Shown: positions 1 to 9,570, counted from the first letter of the stretch. The stretch: DNA of 64,000 nucleotides from Nostoc cf. commune SO-36 (GCF_023734775.1 NZ_AP025732.1:6570501-6634500), one strand, 5' to 3'. Program-made: numbers and translations. Notes: generated by a model not told the origin, from the sequence alone.

Positions 1-1
1 T

Positions 2-517
2 TTGTCGGCAATACCCGCAGATTTCCCAGCAGCGATTATTATAGTTCAGCACATGAATCCTGTCTACCCTAGTCGTCTGGCACATATCCTCAGCCGCCAC
101 ACAGCATTGCGGGTAGAACAGGCAAAATCAGGCGAAATAGTGCGTCCAGGGACAATTTACACTTATGTTCCAAATCAGCACTTAGTAGTCGGTGCTAACG
201 GTCAGCTGTCTCTATTAGAGTCGCCAAAGATGAACTTTGTTCGTCCCTCAGTGGATAAACTATTCATGTCGGTAGGACTTAATTACAGAATGCGGGCGAT
301 CGCTGTTGTCCTAAGTGGGTTTGGCAGAGATGGTGCTTTAGGAGTGATGGCAATCAAAAAGTATGGCGGCATGACGATTGCTCAAGATGAAAGTACTTCG
401 GAGTACTTCGATATGCCAAAAGCTGCTATTGACACCGGGAAAGTAGATTTCGTTCTGACTCCAGAAGCGATTGCCAAGAGCTTGTGCAGCCTAGTAATGA
501 CGGAATTAGTAGCATAA
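2..517 (+). CDS. CheB-type protein-glutamate methylesterase, C-terminal part (gene cut by the window edge)
   Basis: Encodes the C-terminal ~170 residues of a CheB methylesterase domain, which removes methyl groups from chemoreceptor glutamates in taxis signalling. Visible family features are the VQHM segment with the catalytic histidine and the GFGRDGALG segment with the catalytic aspartate. The GxSxGG nucleophile region normally lies just upstream, so it falls outside the window. The first codon here is TTG, read as an internal Leu rather than a start. The reading frame ends in TAA with no chemotaxis gene downstream in the window. Whether a receiver domain precedes it cannot be seen. Confidence 0.85.
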   Translation: MSAIPADFPAAIIIVQHMNPVYPSRLAHILSRHTALRVEQAKSGEIVRPGTIYTYVPNQHLVVGANGQLSLLESPKMNFVRPSVDKLFMSVGLNYRMRAIAVVLSGFGRDGALGVMAIKKYGGMTIAQDESTSEYFDMPKAAIDTGKVDFVLTPEAIAKSLCSLVMTELVA

Positions 518-534
518 GGGGTAATTTATTAATT

Positions 535-671
535 AAATAGGCAGTTTTGGCTGCTGTTTGCAGCATTGTGGCTGCACCAGTGCGTAGACGCGTAGCGGCT
601 TGTCGTAAGACATCGCCTTGTTGCAATTTCGCCTCGGCTAATTGAGTTTGACGATACTTCGCTGAGTTCAT
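535..671 (-). pseudogene. Stray copy 1 of the 3' end of the vWA gene
   Basis: On the minus strand this stretch reads AKYRQTQLAEAKLQQGD followed by RTGAATMLQTAAKTA. This matches the C-terminal helical region of the intact vWA gene at 2170-3471, except for nine extra residues between the two blocks. No vWA domain, start region or complete 3' end is present. It is a partial duplication, not a functional gene. Confidence 0.75.
585..611. repeat. 27-bp small dispersed repeat inserted in the vWA fragment (copy 1)
   Basis: Compared with the intact gene around 2365, 27 extra bases beginning TAGACGCGTAGCGGC interrupt a GCG|ATCGC (HIP1-like) site. The insert adds nine codons in frame (VLRQAATRL). An identical insert is at 1305-1331. 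The size and style fit the very small dispersed repeats described in Nostoc genomes. Confidence 0.7.
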
Positions 672-696
672 CAGAAGACAAATTTAACTTAAATTC

Positions 697-1011
697 ATAT
701 TCAATCAGCAGAAAGCCATATTACTTTCTCAAAACTTCATATTCAATAAGCAAAAAGGCATATTGCTTACTCAAAATGGCATTTTACTTTCTCAAACCCC
801 AGTTTGCTTTCTCATTTTGGTGTTTTCCGCAAGCAAAAAGAGATATTGCTTTCTCAAACTCCAGTTTGCTTTCTCATTTTGGTGTTTTCCGCAAGCAAAA
901 GGAGATATTGCTTTCTCAAACTGGGGTTTGCTTTCTCATTTTGGTGTTTTCCGCAAGCAAAAGGAGATATTGCTTTCTCAAACCCCAGTTTGCTTGTTTA
1001 TTTAAGTAATT
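697..1011. repeat. 62-bp tandem repeat array
   Basis: Three nearly identical 62-bp units begin at TTGCTTTCTC (846, 908 and 970, the last partial). Degenerate copies precede them from about 697. Each unit contains TTTCTCATTTTGGTG and CCGCAAGCAAAA. The short core differs in orientation between copies (AAACCCCAGTTT versus AAACTGGGGTTT). A 62-bp period is not a multiple of three, so open frames here are accidental. Confidence 0.85.
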
Positions 1012-1082
1012 TCCGCATTCATTTTGGTATATCGTTAAGCCGTTAGCTTGCGATGCCTGCGGCGGGGGTAGCTATCGCTTCA

Positions 1083-1378
1083 TTGCGCGAAACTTTCACA
1101 CCGTTAATCAGCAAGACTGAATTTTTATTATTCTTGTAAAACAGTCTTTGATACAATCCTAGTTTTCTTGAGGTCTGCTTCGGAAAGTTCTTCTCCAGTT
1201 TGCAAGCGAGTGGCGGAAGTTTGCAACACTGTCGCCGCCCCTTTATCTCCAATTTGTAAAGCGGTTTTAGCAGCTGTTTGTAGCATCTTGGCTGCACCAG
1301 TGCGTAGACGCGTAGCGGCTTGTCGTAAGACATCGCCTTGTTGCAATTTCGCTTCGGCTAACTGAGTTTGGCGATACT

Positions 1379-1383
<5 letters not shown>
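1083..1383 (-). pseudogene. Stray copy 2 of the 3' end of the vWA gene plus its downstream flank
   Basis: Aligns by eye with 2153-2420. The similarity covers the C-terminal helices of the vWA protein, its stop region and some 20-30 bases beyond the stop (the block starting GCGAAACTTT). It carries the same 27-bp insert as copy 1. It abuts the 3' end of the vapC-like gene, whose stop codon lies at the junction. No start or vWA domain is present, so it is a duplicated fragment. Confidence 0.8.
1305..1331. repeat. 27-bp small dispersed repeat (copy 2)
   Basis: Same 27-base insert at the same position as in copy 1 (585-611). It is absent from both full-length vWA genes at 2170 and 3468. The two fragments therefore probably descend from one insert-bearing ancestor. 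Confidence 0.7.
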
Positions 1384-2003
<620 letters not shown>

Positions 2004-2169
2004 TCAAACTCTTCGGTGGTTGTTAATCAATAAGTTAGGAATATGCGACTACTTTGTTGCTCAATTGAGGAATAAAATATTTTTTCTCGCTTTGCGCGGC
2101 AGTCGCTTCAAGTCGGGAAACCCGCCCAACGCGCTGCCTTGCCTTGGCGCGAAACTTTTATACCCTTAA

Positions 2170-3471
2170 TCAGCAACACTGGATTTTTACTATTCCTGTT
2201 AAAACGGTTTTTGATGCAATTCTAGTTTTCTTCAAGTCTGCTTCCGAAAGTTCTTCTCCAGCTTGCAAGCGAGTGGCGGAAGTTTGCAACACTGTCGCCG
2301 CCCCTTTATCTCCTATTTGTAAAGCAGTTTTAGCAGCCGTTTGTAGCATCGTTGCTGCACCAGTGCGATCGCCTTGTTGCAATTTCGCCTCAGCTAACTG
2401 GGTTTGCCGATACTTCGCTAATGCTAAAATGGACTGTTGCACCTGGGGATTAGATGCCGGTTGATACGCCCGCACTACATCTGCATACACCGGCATCAAC
2501 GGCGAAAGCAAACCTTCTTCGTTAACCAATGGGTCATCATAACGAATTTGCAGATGAGCGATCGCTTGCTTCCCTTCTGGCAATTGTCCCAGATAAATGT
2601 TCGCCAAAACTACCCGTTCTACATCTTGCATCAAATCTCCCAAACGGACAGCAAAGCTACCATCAGCTTCGGGTTCCACTGGTATCTCGATTGTATCTGG
2701 GGCAACTTGGGCAATGGGTTTCAGTTCTGCTAGTCGGACATTAGGTACTAAAGATAACAGCAGGTAGGCATTAGTTAGCCCAATCGACTGAATCCGGCCA
2801 AACAGTCGGCTAAATTGCTCCACAGCTTGTTCAGGGCGTTCAATATGAGCTAAAGTTCCACCACCGACATCGGCAATTTTTTCTAGCAAATCTTGATTCC
2901 AGCTATTGCCAAATCCGAAAGTGTTGATAGTTAGGTTCAGCTTGGCAGCCTTTTGCGCCAGTTTCAGACAGCGCTTGTTGTCATCTCGCCCAATATCCCA
3001 CTTCCAAATCCGCAAACCGCTTTCACCATGTCCATCCGTCAGCAGAAACGCCTGGGAAACAGCGCCTCTTGTACCCTTCATCAATTCTGTAATTCCCAGT
3101 TCTAAACCATCAGCGATCGCAGTGCCGCCGCTAGCAGTCAGTTTGCTTTTAATTTGAGATTTGATGCTTTCGGGGTCTTCGATGGCTTGGTTAGGGATAA
3201 TGACTTCCGCAGTACCGGAAAAAGCCACAACTGAAATGCGATCGCCTACTTTCAAACGATCAATTAATCCTTCCACTGCCTGAATCACCGTTTTAATCGG
3301 GTGTCCATGCATGGAACCACTTTTATCCAAAATCAAGCAGAGGTTAAGGGGGAGATTTTGATCGGACTCACCAGCGATAGCTGAAATCGTTATTGCTAGT
3401 TGACGTTGGCTACTTGTTTGAGCCACATCAACATTATTGTCATTTAACGCCGAGAGCAATTTAACTTTCAT
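2170..3471 (-). CDS. von Willebrand factor type A domain protein (second of a tandem pair)
   Basis: A 433-residue protein without signal peptide. The vWA domain covers about residues 40-230 and has a complete MIDAS: DKSGS at 49-53, the GGTAIADG threonine, and the LLTDGHGESG aspartate. A beta-rich middle region follows, then a helical C-terminus with AKYRQTQLAEAKLQQGD and TGAATVLQTSATRL. It is paralogous along its length to the next gene upstream. Its ATG overlaps that gene's TGA by four bases (ATGA), so the two are translationally coupled. The role is unknown; metal-dependent protein binding is inferred from the MIDAS. Two broken copies of its 3' end lie downstream at 535-671 and 1083-1383. 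Confidence 0.85.
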   Translation of the reverse strand: MKVKLLSALNDNNVDVAQTSSQRQLAITISAIAGESDQNLPLNLCLILDKSGSMHGHPIKTVIQAVEGLIDRLKVGDRISVVAFSGTAEVIIPNQAIEDPESIKSQIKSKLTASGGTAIADGLELGITELMKGTRGAVSQAFLLTDGHGESGLRIWKWDIGRDDNKRCLKLAQKAAKLNLTINTFGFGNSWNQDLLEKIADVGGGTLAHIERPEQAVEQFSRLFGRIQSIGLTNAYLLLSLVPNVRLAELKPIAQVAPDTIEIPVEPEADGSFAVRLGDLMQDVERVVLANIYLGQLPEGKQAIAHLQIRYDDPLVNEEGLLSPLMPVYADVVRAYQPASNPQVQQSILALAKYRQTQLAEAKLQQGDRTGAATMLQTAAKTALQIGDKGAATVLQTSATRLQAGEELSEADLKKTRIASKTVLTGIVKIQCC

Positions 3472-4724
3472 TGAGGAGGAGTATCTTGCAAAACTGTTTT
3501 GGAGACAATTCTGGTTTTCTTGCGATCGCTTTCCGATAAATCTCCACCAGATTGTAGCTGGGTAGCAGAAGTTTGCAACACCGTCGCCGCCCCAGTATCT
3601 CCCATTTGCAAAGCAGTTTTCGCAGCCGTTTGTAACATCGTTGCTGCACCACTGCGATCGCCCTGTTGTAATTTAGTCTCGGCTAGCTGGGTTTGGCGAT
3701 ACTTAGCTAATGCCAAAATAGAGTGTTGCACCTGGGGATTCGGGTCTGCTTGATAGTTTTTCACTACATGGGCGTAAACGGGGATATTTGGTGTAACTAA
3801 ACCTACCTTGTTAGCGGCTGGGTCATCGTAGCGGACTTGCATATTAGCGATCGCTTGTTCACCTGCTGGCAATTGTCCCAAATAAATATTAGCTAAGATT
3901 ACCCGTTCTGCATCTTTCATTAAATCTCCCAATCGCACAGCGAAACGTCCATCAGCTTCTTGTTGCAGTGGTAACTCGATTGTGTCTGGGGAAACTTGGG
4001 CCACAGGTTTGAGTTCTGCTAGGCGGACATTGGGCATCAAGGAGAATAACAGATAAGCGTTAGTCAATCCCACGGTTTGAATACGGCTGAACAGGCGATT
4101 AAACTCTTCCTCTGCCTGTTCGGGTTTTTGAATATAAGATAAAGTACCTAAGCCAGCATCGGAAATTTTTTCTAAAACATCTTGGTTCCAGTTGTCACCA
4201 AATCCCAAAGTATTCAAAGTCAAATTATAGCTAGCAGCCAATTGGGCGAATTTCAAACAGCGATTATTATCACCGTGTTCATTTTCCCCGTCGGTTAATA
4301 AAAAAGCTTGGGAAACAGTATCTTTCTTCCCCTTCGCCAACTCCTCAATCCCCAAGCGCAATCCTTCATCAATCGCAGTTCCACCATCGGCGGCTAGGCG
4401 ATTAATTTGCTGTTTAATTTTCTCTGGATTTTCAATCACTTGACTGGGTACTAAGACTTTTGCGCGGTGATCAAAAACTACAACACTGAGGCGATCGCCA
4501 GGATTGAGCCTATCTACCAAACGAATCGCTGCTTTTTTCACCGTTTCTAGCGATCGCCCATTCATCGAACCACTATGATCGAGAATTAAGCACAAATTCA
4601 GGGGTACATGGCGGTCTTGAGTCTCTGCGATCGCTGAAATCGAAATTCCCAACTGACGTTGACTATTCAGTTGATTCGCGTCCAAATTACCATCATTCAA
4701 GGCAGGCTGCAAGCTAACCTTCAT
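3468..4724 (-). CDS. von Willebrand factor type A domain protein (first of a tandem pair)
   Basis: A 418-residue paralogue of the following gene. MIDAS residues are DHSGS at 49-53, GGTAIDEG, and LLTDGENEHG. The C-terminal helical region ends AKYRQTQLAETKLQQGDRSG and KKTRIVSKTVLQ. It lacks a short insertion present after the third MIDAS motif in the downstream paralogue. It starts the two-gene operon and is divergent from clpR, with a 237-bp intergenic region between. The function is not known; soluble vWA proteins usually act as adaptors with a partner ATPase or kinase, and none is adjacent here. Confidence 0.85.
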   Translation of the reverse strand: MKVSLQPALNDGNLDANQLNSQRQLGISISAIAETQDRHVPLNLCLILDHSGSMNGRSLETVKKAAIRLVDRLNPGDRLSVVVFDHRAKVLVPSQVIENPEKIKQQINRLAADGGTAIDEGLRLGIEELAKGKKDTVSQAFLLTDGENEHGDNNRCLKFAQLAASYNLTLNTLGFGDNWNQDVLEKISDAGLGTLSYIQKPEQAEEEFNRLFSRIQTVGLTNAYLLFSLMPNVRLAELKPVAQVSPDTIELPLQQEADGRFAVRLGDLMKDAERVILANIYLGQLPAGEQAIANMQVRYDDPAANKVGLVTPNIPVYAHVVKNYQADPNPQVQHSILALAKYRQTQLAETKLQQGDRSGAATMLQTAAKTALQMGDTGAATVLQTSATQLQSGGDLSESDRKKTRIVSKTVLQDTPPQ

Positions 4725-4961
4725 AAATCAAAGTCCTTATTCAGGATTACATATTAATAAATAACTTCAAAGCACCACTTTAGCTCTACGGAAAACCTAT
4801 CCAAAACAAATACACTAATATAATCAGAATATCTTAGAAGCCAAGCATTGGCAGATGCGAAGCCACCTTCAGCATTAGGGAGAAATCCGCACCTTGAGGA
4901 AGGCTGGCATCGCGCTAGGATGTATTACAGTTAACGGCATAGTTTCAGGCGATCAGTTGCT

Positions 4962-5624
4962 ATGGACATTTCCCCAATCAAAGCTGTTCAAGCCCCATAT
5001 TACGGCGATAGCTCTTACCGGACACCACCGCCAGATTTACCTTCCCTCTTATTGAAGGAGCGAATCGTCTATATTGGGATGCCACTGGTACCTGCTGTCA
5101 CGGAATTAATCGTGGCCGAATTGCTGTTTTTGCAATCCGACGACCCCGAAAAACCGATTAAAATCTATATCAATTCCACCGGCACTTCCGGTTATAGTGG
5201 CGAACCCATTGGCTTTGAAACCGAAGCCTTCGCCATCTTTGACACCATGAAATATATCAAGCCTCCTATCCACACCATCTGCGTCGGTTCCGCGATGGGT
5301 ATGGCAGCGATGCTTCTCAGTGCTGGTACAAAAGGTTGCCGCGCTAGTTTGCCTCACTCCTCGATTATCCTGCATCAGCCCAAGAGCTACGCCCAAGGTC
5401 AAGCAACGGATATTCAAATTCGCGCCAGGGAAGTTTTGGTAAATAAAGGGGCGTTAGTTGATATTTTACATCGCACCACTGGACAGCCTCCAGAAAAAAT
5501 TACTAAAGACATGGATCGGTTGTTATATTTAACACCCTACGAAGCTAAGGAATATGGACTGATTGACCGAGTTTTTGAGAAAGAAGAACTCGCAAATCCC
5601 CCACTCCCTGCCAGTGTTCTTTAA
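4962..5624 (+). CDS. clpR: ClpR, catalytically inactive ClpP-family subunit
   Basis: A 220-residue ClpP fold. Where ClpP has the GLAASMG nucleophile segment, this protein has GSAMGMA, so the catalytic Ser is replaced by Gly113. His138 (LHQP) is kept. The third triad residue is Leu187 (MDRLLYL) instead of Asp. An insertion after INSTG, before ETEAFAIFDTM (about residues 75-87), is typical of ClpR. In cyanobacteria ClpR forms mixed heptamers with ClpP3 and works with ClpC. The adjacent clpP 106 bp downstream fits the conserved clpR-clpP3 operon. Confidence 0.93.
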   Translation: MDISPIKAVQAPYYGDSSYRTPPPDLPSLLLKERIVYIGMPLVPAVTELIVAELLFLQSDDPEKPIKIYINSTGTSGYSGEPIGFETEAFAIFDTMKYIKPPIHTICVGSAMGMAAMLLSAGTKGCRASLPHSSIILHQPKSYAQGQATDIQIRAREVLVNKGALVDILHRTTGQPPEKITKDMDRLLYLTPYEAKEYGLIDRVFEKEELANPPLPASVL

Positions 5625-5668
5625 TTTGTCATTCGTCCTTTGTCCTTTGTTAATAACCAAAAATTATT

Positions 5669-5710
5669 AATGACCAATGACCAATGACCAATGACTAATG
5701 ACTAATGACT
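5669..5710. repeat. Heptamer short tandem repeat between clpR and clpP
   Basis: Three AATGACC units followed by three AATGACT units, the heptamer STRR class common in Nostoc intergenic regions. It lies within the clpR-clpP operon spacer. Confidence 0.9.
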
Positions 5711-5730
5711 AATTAAAAACGGAGTAAATT

Positions 5731-6342
5731 ATGCCTATAGGCGTTCCTAAAGTTCCTTACCGGATGCCCGGTGGACAATATACAGATTGGATTAGTATCT
5801 ACGATCGCCTTTACCGGGAACGGATTATTTTCTTGGGGCGAGATATTGATGATGAAATCGCCAATCAAATCATCGCTGTAATGCTGTATCTGGATTCAGA
5901 CGATCCAGGTAAAGATATTTATATATACATCAATTCCCCCGGTGGAATGGTTACATCTGGCATGGCTATTTTTGACACCATGCAACATATCAAATCAGAT
6001 GTAGTGACTATTTGCGTAGGTTTAGCTGCTTCAATGGGATCTTTTTTGCTAGCGGCTGGCACTAAAGGCAAACGGCTAGCATTGCCTCACTCACGGATTA
6101 TGATTCACCAGCCTTCAGGTGGAACCCGTGGACAAGCAACCGATATCGAAATTGAAGCTAAAGAGATTCTGCGAATTCGTCACCAGCTCAATGGCATTTA
6201 TGCCGATAAAACCGGTCAGACCATAGAAAAAATTGAAAAAGATATGGATCGTGACTTTTTCATGTCTGCTCAAGAGGCTAAGGAATACGGTTTAATTGAC
6301 CGTGTGATTGAAGAACGAACCTCTGTAATTACTGGGGAATAG
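5731..6342 (+). CDS. clpP: ATP-dependent Clp protease proteolytic subunit (ClpP3-like)
   Basis: A 203-residue serine peptidase with an intact triad: Ser101 in GLAASMG, His126 in MIHQP, Asp175 in MDRDFFMS. It assembles into the barrel that degrades substrates unfolded by Clp ATPases. Its position directly after clpR identifies it as the ClpP3-type partner of the mixed ClpP3/R core rather than the clpX-linked ClpP. There is a short ribosome-binding-like purine stretch (CGGAG) upstream of the ATG. The length is normal for the family. Confidence 0.93.
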   Translation: MPIGVPKVPYRMPGGQYTDWISIYDRLYRERIIFLGRDIDDEIANQIIAVMLYLDSDDPGKDIYIYINSPGGMVTSGMAIFDTMQHIKSDVVTICVGLAASMGSFLLAAGTKGKRLALPHSRIMIHQPSGGTRGQATDIEIEAKEILRIRHQLNGIYADKTGQTIEKIEKDMDRDFFMSAQEAKEYGLIDRVIEERTSVITGE

Positions 6343-6400
6343 GAAGGCAGAGGGGCAGAGGAGCAGAGGAGCAGGGGAAGCAGGGAAAGAATAATTAATT

Positions 6401-6481
6401 GCCCCATTCCCAATGCCCCATTCCCAATGCCCCATGCCCAATGCCCCATGCCCAATGCCCCATGCCCAATGCCCCATGCCC
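6401..6481. repeat. Tandem repeat of 14-bp (2 x 7) units
   Basis: Six units of GCCCCATTCCCAAT or GCCCCATGCCCAAT lie just downstream of clpP. They are of the same STRR type that occurs at 11900, 13243 and 40449. Confidence 0.9.
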
Positions 6482-6605
6482 TTTTATAAACAAACTGTCA
6501 ACATTGAACTTTAAAATAGCAAATTAGCCCTTATTATTAATAGTTCAGGCTTAAAGCAGATAGCTAATAGCCTCTAGCTGGATATTCGATAGCTCATAGC
6601 TCAAG

Positions 6606-7229
6606 ATGGATCTTGGAGATTGCTACCGTTTATTGGGTTTAAGGTCGGGAGCTTCTTTTGCTGACATCAAAGCGTCTTATCGACGATTGGCGCAGCAATA
6701 TCATCCCGATATCAACCCCGATGACAACAAAGCCAAAGATAAGTTTATTGCGTTGACAGAGGCGTACAAACTCCTGCTGACGGTGGTACTGCCAGAGGAA
6801 ACTGTTGCACATTCAAGTCATGTGTCAACATCTAGAGATGATGATGCCAAGGCAACGCAACGGCAAAAAACACCAGTAACAACGGTGACAAGCCAAGAAT
6901 CAGGGAAACCAAAGCCGCCGAATCTGTTGGAAATAGAAGAACGGCTGAAGTGGAAGACTTATGAGCAATTGCAGCGATTTTTGCAAGAAAGACGATTTCC
7001 GCAAGCGATCGCCCTGGCGGAAGCTTTAGCAGATCGTTTATCAACAGATGCAGAAGTTCGCCAATGGCTAGCGATCGCTTATCAAATTTGGGGACGGGCG
7101 CTAATCTCCGAAAAACAACTACTCAAAGCCAGAATTTATCTCAAAAAAGCTTTGAAAACAGACCCACATAATAAAAGTCTCTGGTATGAAGTCCAGCGCG
7201 ATTTCCAACGCTTAGAACAAATTTTTTAA
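6606..7229 (+). CDS. J-domain protein with C-terminal TPR-like helices
   Basis: A 207-residue protein. Residues 1-60 form a DnaJ J-domain with HPD at 33-35 (QYHPDINPDD), so it should stimulate an Hsp70/DnaK partner. A linker rich in Lys, Thr and Ser follows (about 70-105). The C-terminal ~95 residues are helical and TPR-like (RFPQAIALAEALADRL, then ARIYLKKALKTDPHN). There is no zinc-finger or DnaJ C-terminal substrate domain, so it is a type III J-protein. Client and localisation are not evident. It is convergent with the aminotransferase gene. Confidence 0.85.
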   Translation: MDLGDCYRLLGLRSGASFADIKASYRRLAQQYHPDINPDDNKAKDKFIALTEAYKLLLTVVLPEETVAHSSHVSTSRDDDAKATQRQKTPVTTVTSQESGKPKPPNLLEIEERLKWKTYEQLQRFLQERRFPQAIALAEALADRLSTDAEVRQWLAIAYQIWGRALISEKQLLKARIYLKKALKTDPHNKSLWYEVQRDFQRLEQIF

Positions 7230-7294
7230 AGATTACAAAATTTTAAATCTTGTTTCCAGGTCTAAGAAGGAAATGCTTTTCGTTGCAGTTCTGT

Positions 7295-7352
7295 GGCTTA
7301 GAAGGAAGGCTCCCGCCTTCCTTCTAAGCCATTCCCAGCCAGAGACTGGGAA
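7295..7352. terminator. Two adjacent hairpins between convergent genes
   Basis: A perfect 16-bp stem with a 4-base loop (GGCTTAGAAGGAAGGC, then its complement, 7295-7330) is followed by a second hairpin TTCCCAG...CTGGGAA (7332-7352). Their place between the J-domain gene and the oppositely oriented aminotransferase suits a bidirectional terminator. The sequence also resembles dispersed palindromic repeats. No clear U-run follows. Confidence 0.55.
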
Positions 7353-7376
7353 CGAGATAGAATTACGAATTACGAA

Positions 7377-8576
7377 TTACCCCCATCCGCGCAACACTGC
7401 TCCCAAAAGAGCAATTCCCTCAAGAATCTTCTCGGTTGTTTGAAAGCTAAAAGCTAACCTGATGGCATCATCTCCCTGTCCATTGGCATAGCAGCGAGTC
7501 CCTGGCAGAAAACTGACCCCATGTTCATTGGCAGCAGTTAGGAGTGCTTGAGCGCTAATATTTGGTGGCAATTTACACCAAACGAAAAAGCCCCCACCTG
7601 GTCGCAAAGCAACGACATCACTAGGAAACTCGTGTGCGATCGCTTCTAACAACAAATTACACTTATGGTTGTAATAGGCGATTAGCTCCTGAATGTGATA
7701 GTCTAATTTGCCTGTAGCACAGTAGCGGGCGACCACATGGCTGACAAATGGCCCCACAGGCCCCTCACTTTTGAACATTGCCAAGCGCTCAATAATCGCT
7801 GGATCGCCACAAGCCCAGCCTAGCCGGATACCAGGGGCAATAATTTTCGAGAAGGTACTCACGTATAAAACCCACCCTTCCTTGTCAAGGCTTGCCAAGG
7901 AGGGCACAGTTTCACCTTGGAAGCGCAAATCGCCATAAGCATCGTCTTCCACCACCAAAACGCCATACTCAGCCGCTAACCCTAACAGCTTTTGGCGGCG
8001 AAATAACGGCATAGTAGCGCCTGTGGGATTATGAAAAGTGGGGATAGTGTAAATAAACCGGGGTCGAATGCCTTGTTTCTTGAAATCGCTCAAAGTTTCT
8101 TCTAGAGCATCTACATCCATTCCCATCTCATCTACAGGAATGGTAATTACGCGTGCGCCAGCTTGGACAAATCTACTCACTACTCCCAAAAAGGTTGGGC
8201 CTTCGACAATTACGACATCACCAGGTTCAACAAATACATCTGGTAGCAAGCCGAGAATCTGACCAGAACCATAGCCAATGATCAGGCGATCGCGATCAGC
8301 AGTGATTCCTTTAGCCTGCAAGCGGAGGATAATTTGCTCATACAATTGGGCTGAAGGTGGGCCATAGTTGAGAGCGATCGGAGCCTCTTTTGCTAGCACA
8401 GCAGCACTTGCAGCAGCTAAATCAGCATGGGGAAAGAGAATTGGGTCAGCTAGACCATAAGCAAAGCTGACGCTGATGATTTTGGTTAACTCTGTACCAT
8501 AAGTTGGTGGTGCGATATTTCTAGCTCGTTCGGCGAACAAATCAGTAATTCGATAAGCAGAAGTGGTAGAAGCCAT
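7377..8576 (-). CDS. PLP-dependent aminotransferase (2-aminoadipate/MocR-like class I)
   Basis: About 399 residues from the ATG at 8576 (MASTTSAYRITDLFAERA). An upstream in-frame ATG at 8624 would add 16 residues and seems less likely. Fold type I motifs are visible: GYGSGQILGLLPDVFVEPGD, TIPTFHNPTGATM, DDAYGDLRF, and STFSKIIAPGIRLGW with the PLP-binding lysine. The substrate is uncertain. The closest feel is 2-aminoadipate or branched/aromatic transaminases of the LysN type. No DNA-binding domain precedes it, so it is not a full MocR regulator. It is divergent from the amino-acid-binding lipoprotein gene. Confidence 0.85.
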   Translation of the reverse strand: MASTTSAYRITDLFAERARNIAPPTYGTELTKIISVSFAYGLADPILFPHADLAAASAAVLAKEAPIALNYGPPSAQLYEQIILRLQAKGITADRDRLIIGYGSGQILGLLPDVFVEPGDVVIVEGPTFLGVVSRFVQAGARVITIPVDEMGMDVDALEETLSDFKKQGIRPRFIYTIPTFHNPTGATMPLFRRQKLLGLAAEYGVLVVEDDAYGDLRFQGETVPSLASLDKEGWVLYVSTFSKIIAPGIRLGWACGDPAIIERLAMFKSEGPVGPFVSHVVARYCATGKLDYHIQELIAYYNHKCNLLLEAIAHEFPSDVVALRPGGGFFVWCKLPPNISAQALLTAANEHGVSFLPGTRCYANGQGDDAIRLAFSFQTTEKILEGIALLGAVLRGWG

Positions 8577-8710
8577 AAGGAATTCAAAATTGGAAGTCAG
8601 AATAGAGAACACACAAAAAGGCAATTAGTGAAAAAGCATACGTATGTATTATTTCTTATAACATCATGACAAGTATTGTAAATATTAATCACTAGAACAA
8701 AATTACTATA

Positions 8711-9502
8711 GTGAAATTAATTAACTTCAAGTGGGAGCAGCTAATTCTCAGCTTAGGCTTCCTGCTATTGATTATTGGCTGTCAGAGTTTATATCCCACT
8801 ATTAACCCAGATGCTAAATCTCTCAAGGTGGCCACAGACCCCACCTTTGTCCCTTTTGAATTTCAAAAGGCTGACGGTAAGTTAGAAGGTTTTGATATTG
8901 ATTTGATGAATGCGATTGCAAAGGTAGCAGGTTTTGCAGTCCAGTTTGAAAGTCTGCCTTTTGATGGCATGATATCGACTTTGCAAGCTAAAAGAGTTGA
9001 TGCAGCAATTAGCGGAATCACTATTACCGCCGAACGCCGGAAAACAATTGCTTTTTCCCGACCTTATTTTAAAGCCGGACTTGCGATCGCAGTCCGCGAA
9101 GACAACCAAAATATTAAAGATTTCAATAGTCTCAAAGGTAAAAAAATTGCTGTCCAAATTGGTTCAACTGGGGCCGATTTTGCCAAAACCATCCCCAACG
9201 CCAAAATTAGTACTTTTAATTCTGGGCCAGAATTTTTCCAAGACTTGCTCAATGGCAACGTTGATGCTGTGGTTAGCGATGCTTTTGCTACCTTGTATGC
9301 GATTAAAAATGGCAAACTCCAAGGCATCAGAGTTGTTGCCGACCTTCTGACTGAAGAATACTACGGAATTGCTACGCCCAAGGATTCCCCCCATCTAGAT
9401 GAAATTAACAGAGGTATAGCGACTTTGTTATCCAATGGCACTTACAAGCAAATTTATCAAAAATGGTTTAACGCTGAACCTCCACAATTGCCAGACTCTT
9501 AA
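8711..9502 (+). CDS. Periplasmic amino-acid-binding lipoprotein (SBP family 3)
   Basis: A 263-residue protein starting at GTG. It has a hydrophobic signal and a lipobox (LLIIGC) giving an N-terminal lipidated cysteine near residue 24. The mature part is a type II periplasmic binding protein: LKVATDPTFVPFEF, GFDIDLMNAIAKVAGF, AAISGITITAERRK, GKKIAVQIGSTGADFAKT. This is typical of polar amino acid/glutamine ABC uptake receptors. No permease or ATPase gene is adjacent, so it is an orphan receptor in this window. Confidence 0.88.
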   Translation: MKLINFKWEQLILSLGFLLLIIGCQSLYPTINPDAKSLKVATDPTFVPFEFQKADGKLEGFDIDLMNAIAKVAGFAVQFESLPFDGMISTLQAKRVDAAISGITITAERRKTIAFSRPYFKAGLAIAVREDNQNIKDFNSLKGKKIAVQIGSTGADFAKTIPNAKISTFNSGPEFFQDLLNGNVDAVVSDAFATLYAIKNGKLQGIRVVADLLTEEYYGIATPKDSPHLDEINRGIATLLSNGTYKQIYQKWFNAEPPQLPDS

Positions 9503-9525
9503 CAATTGGGCATTGGGGGGGGAGA

Positions 9526-9570
9526 GGTGACAGGTGACAGGTTAGAGAAAATAATCTGTCACCTGTCACC
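9526..9570. terminator. Hairpin after the binding-protein gene, built from GTGACAG heptamers
   Basis: GGTGACAGGTGACAG and its exact complement form a 15-bp stem around a 15-base loop, 24 bases after the lipoprotein stop. It could end transcription, although a U-run is lacking. The stem itself is a duplicated heptamer. Confidence 0.5.

Noticed and set aside
697..1011. Possible CRISPR array
   Set aside because: The whole 62-bp unit is repeated, including what would be the spacer.
763..1046. Overlapping open frames in three phases on the plus strand
   Set aside because: They arise from the 62-bp tandem repeat, whose period is not a multiple of three. No family resemblance or start context.
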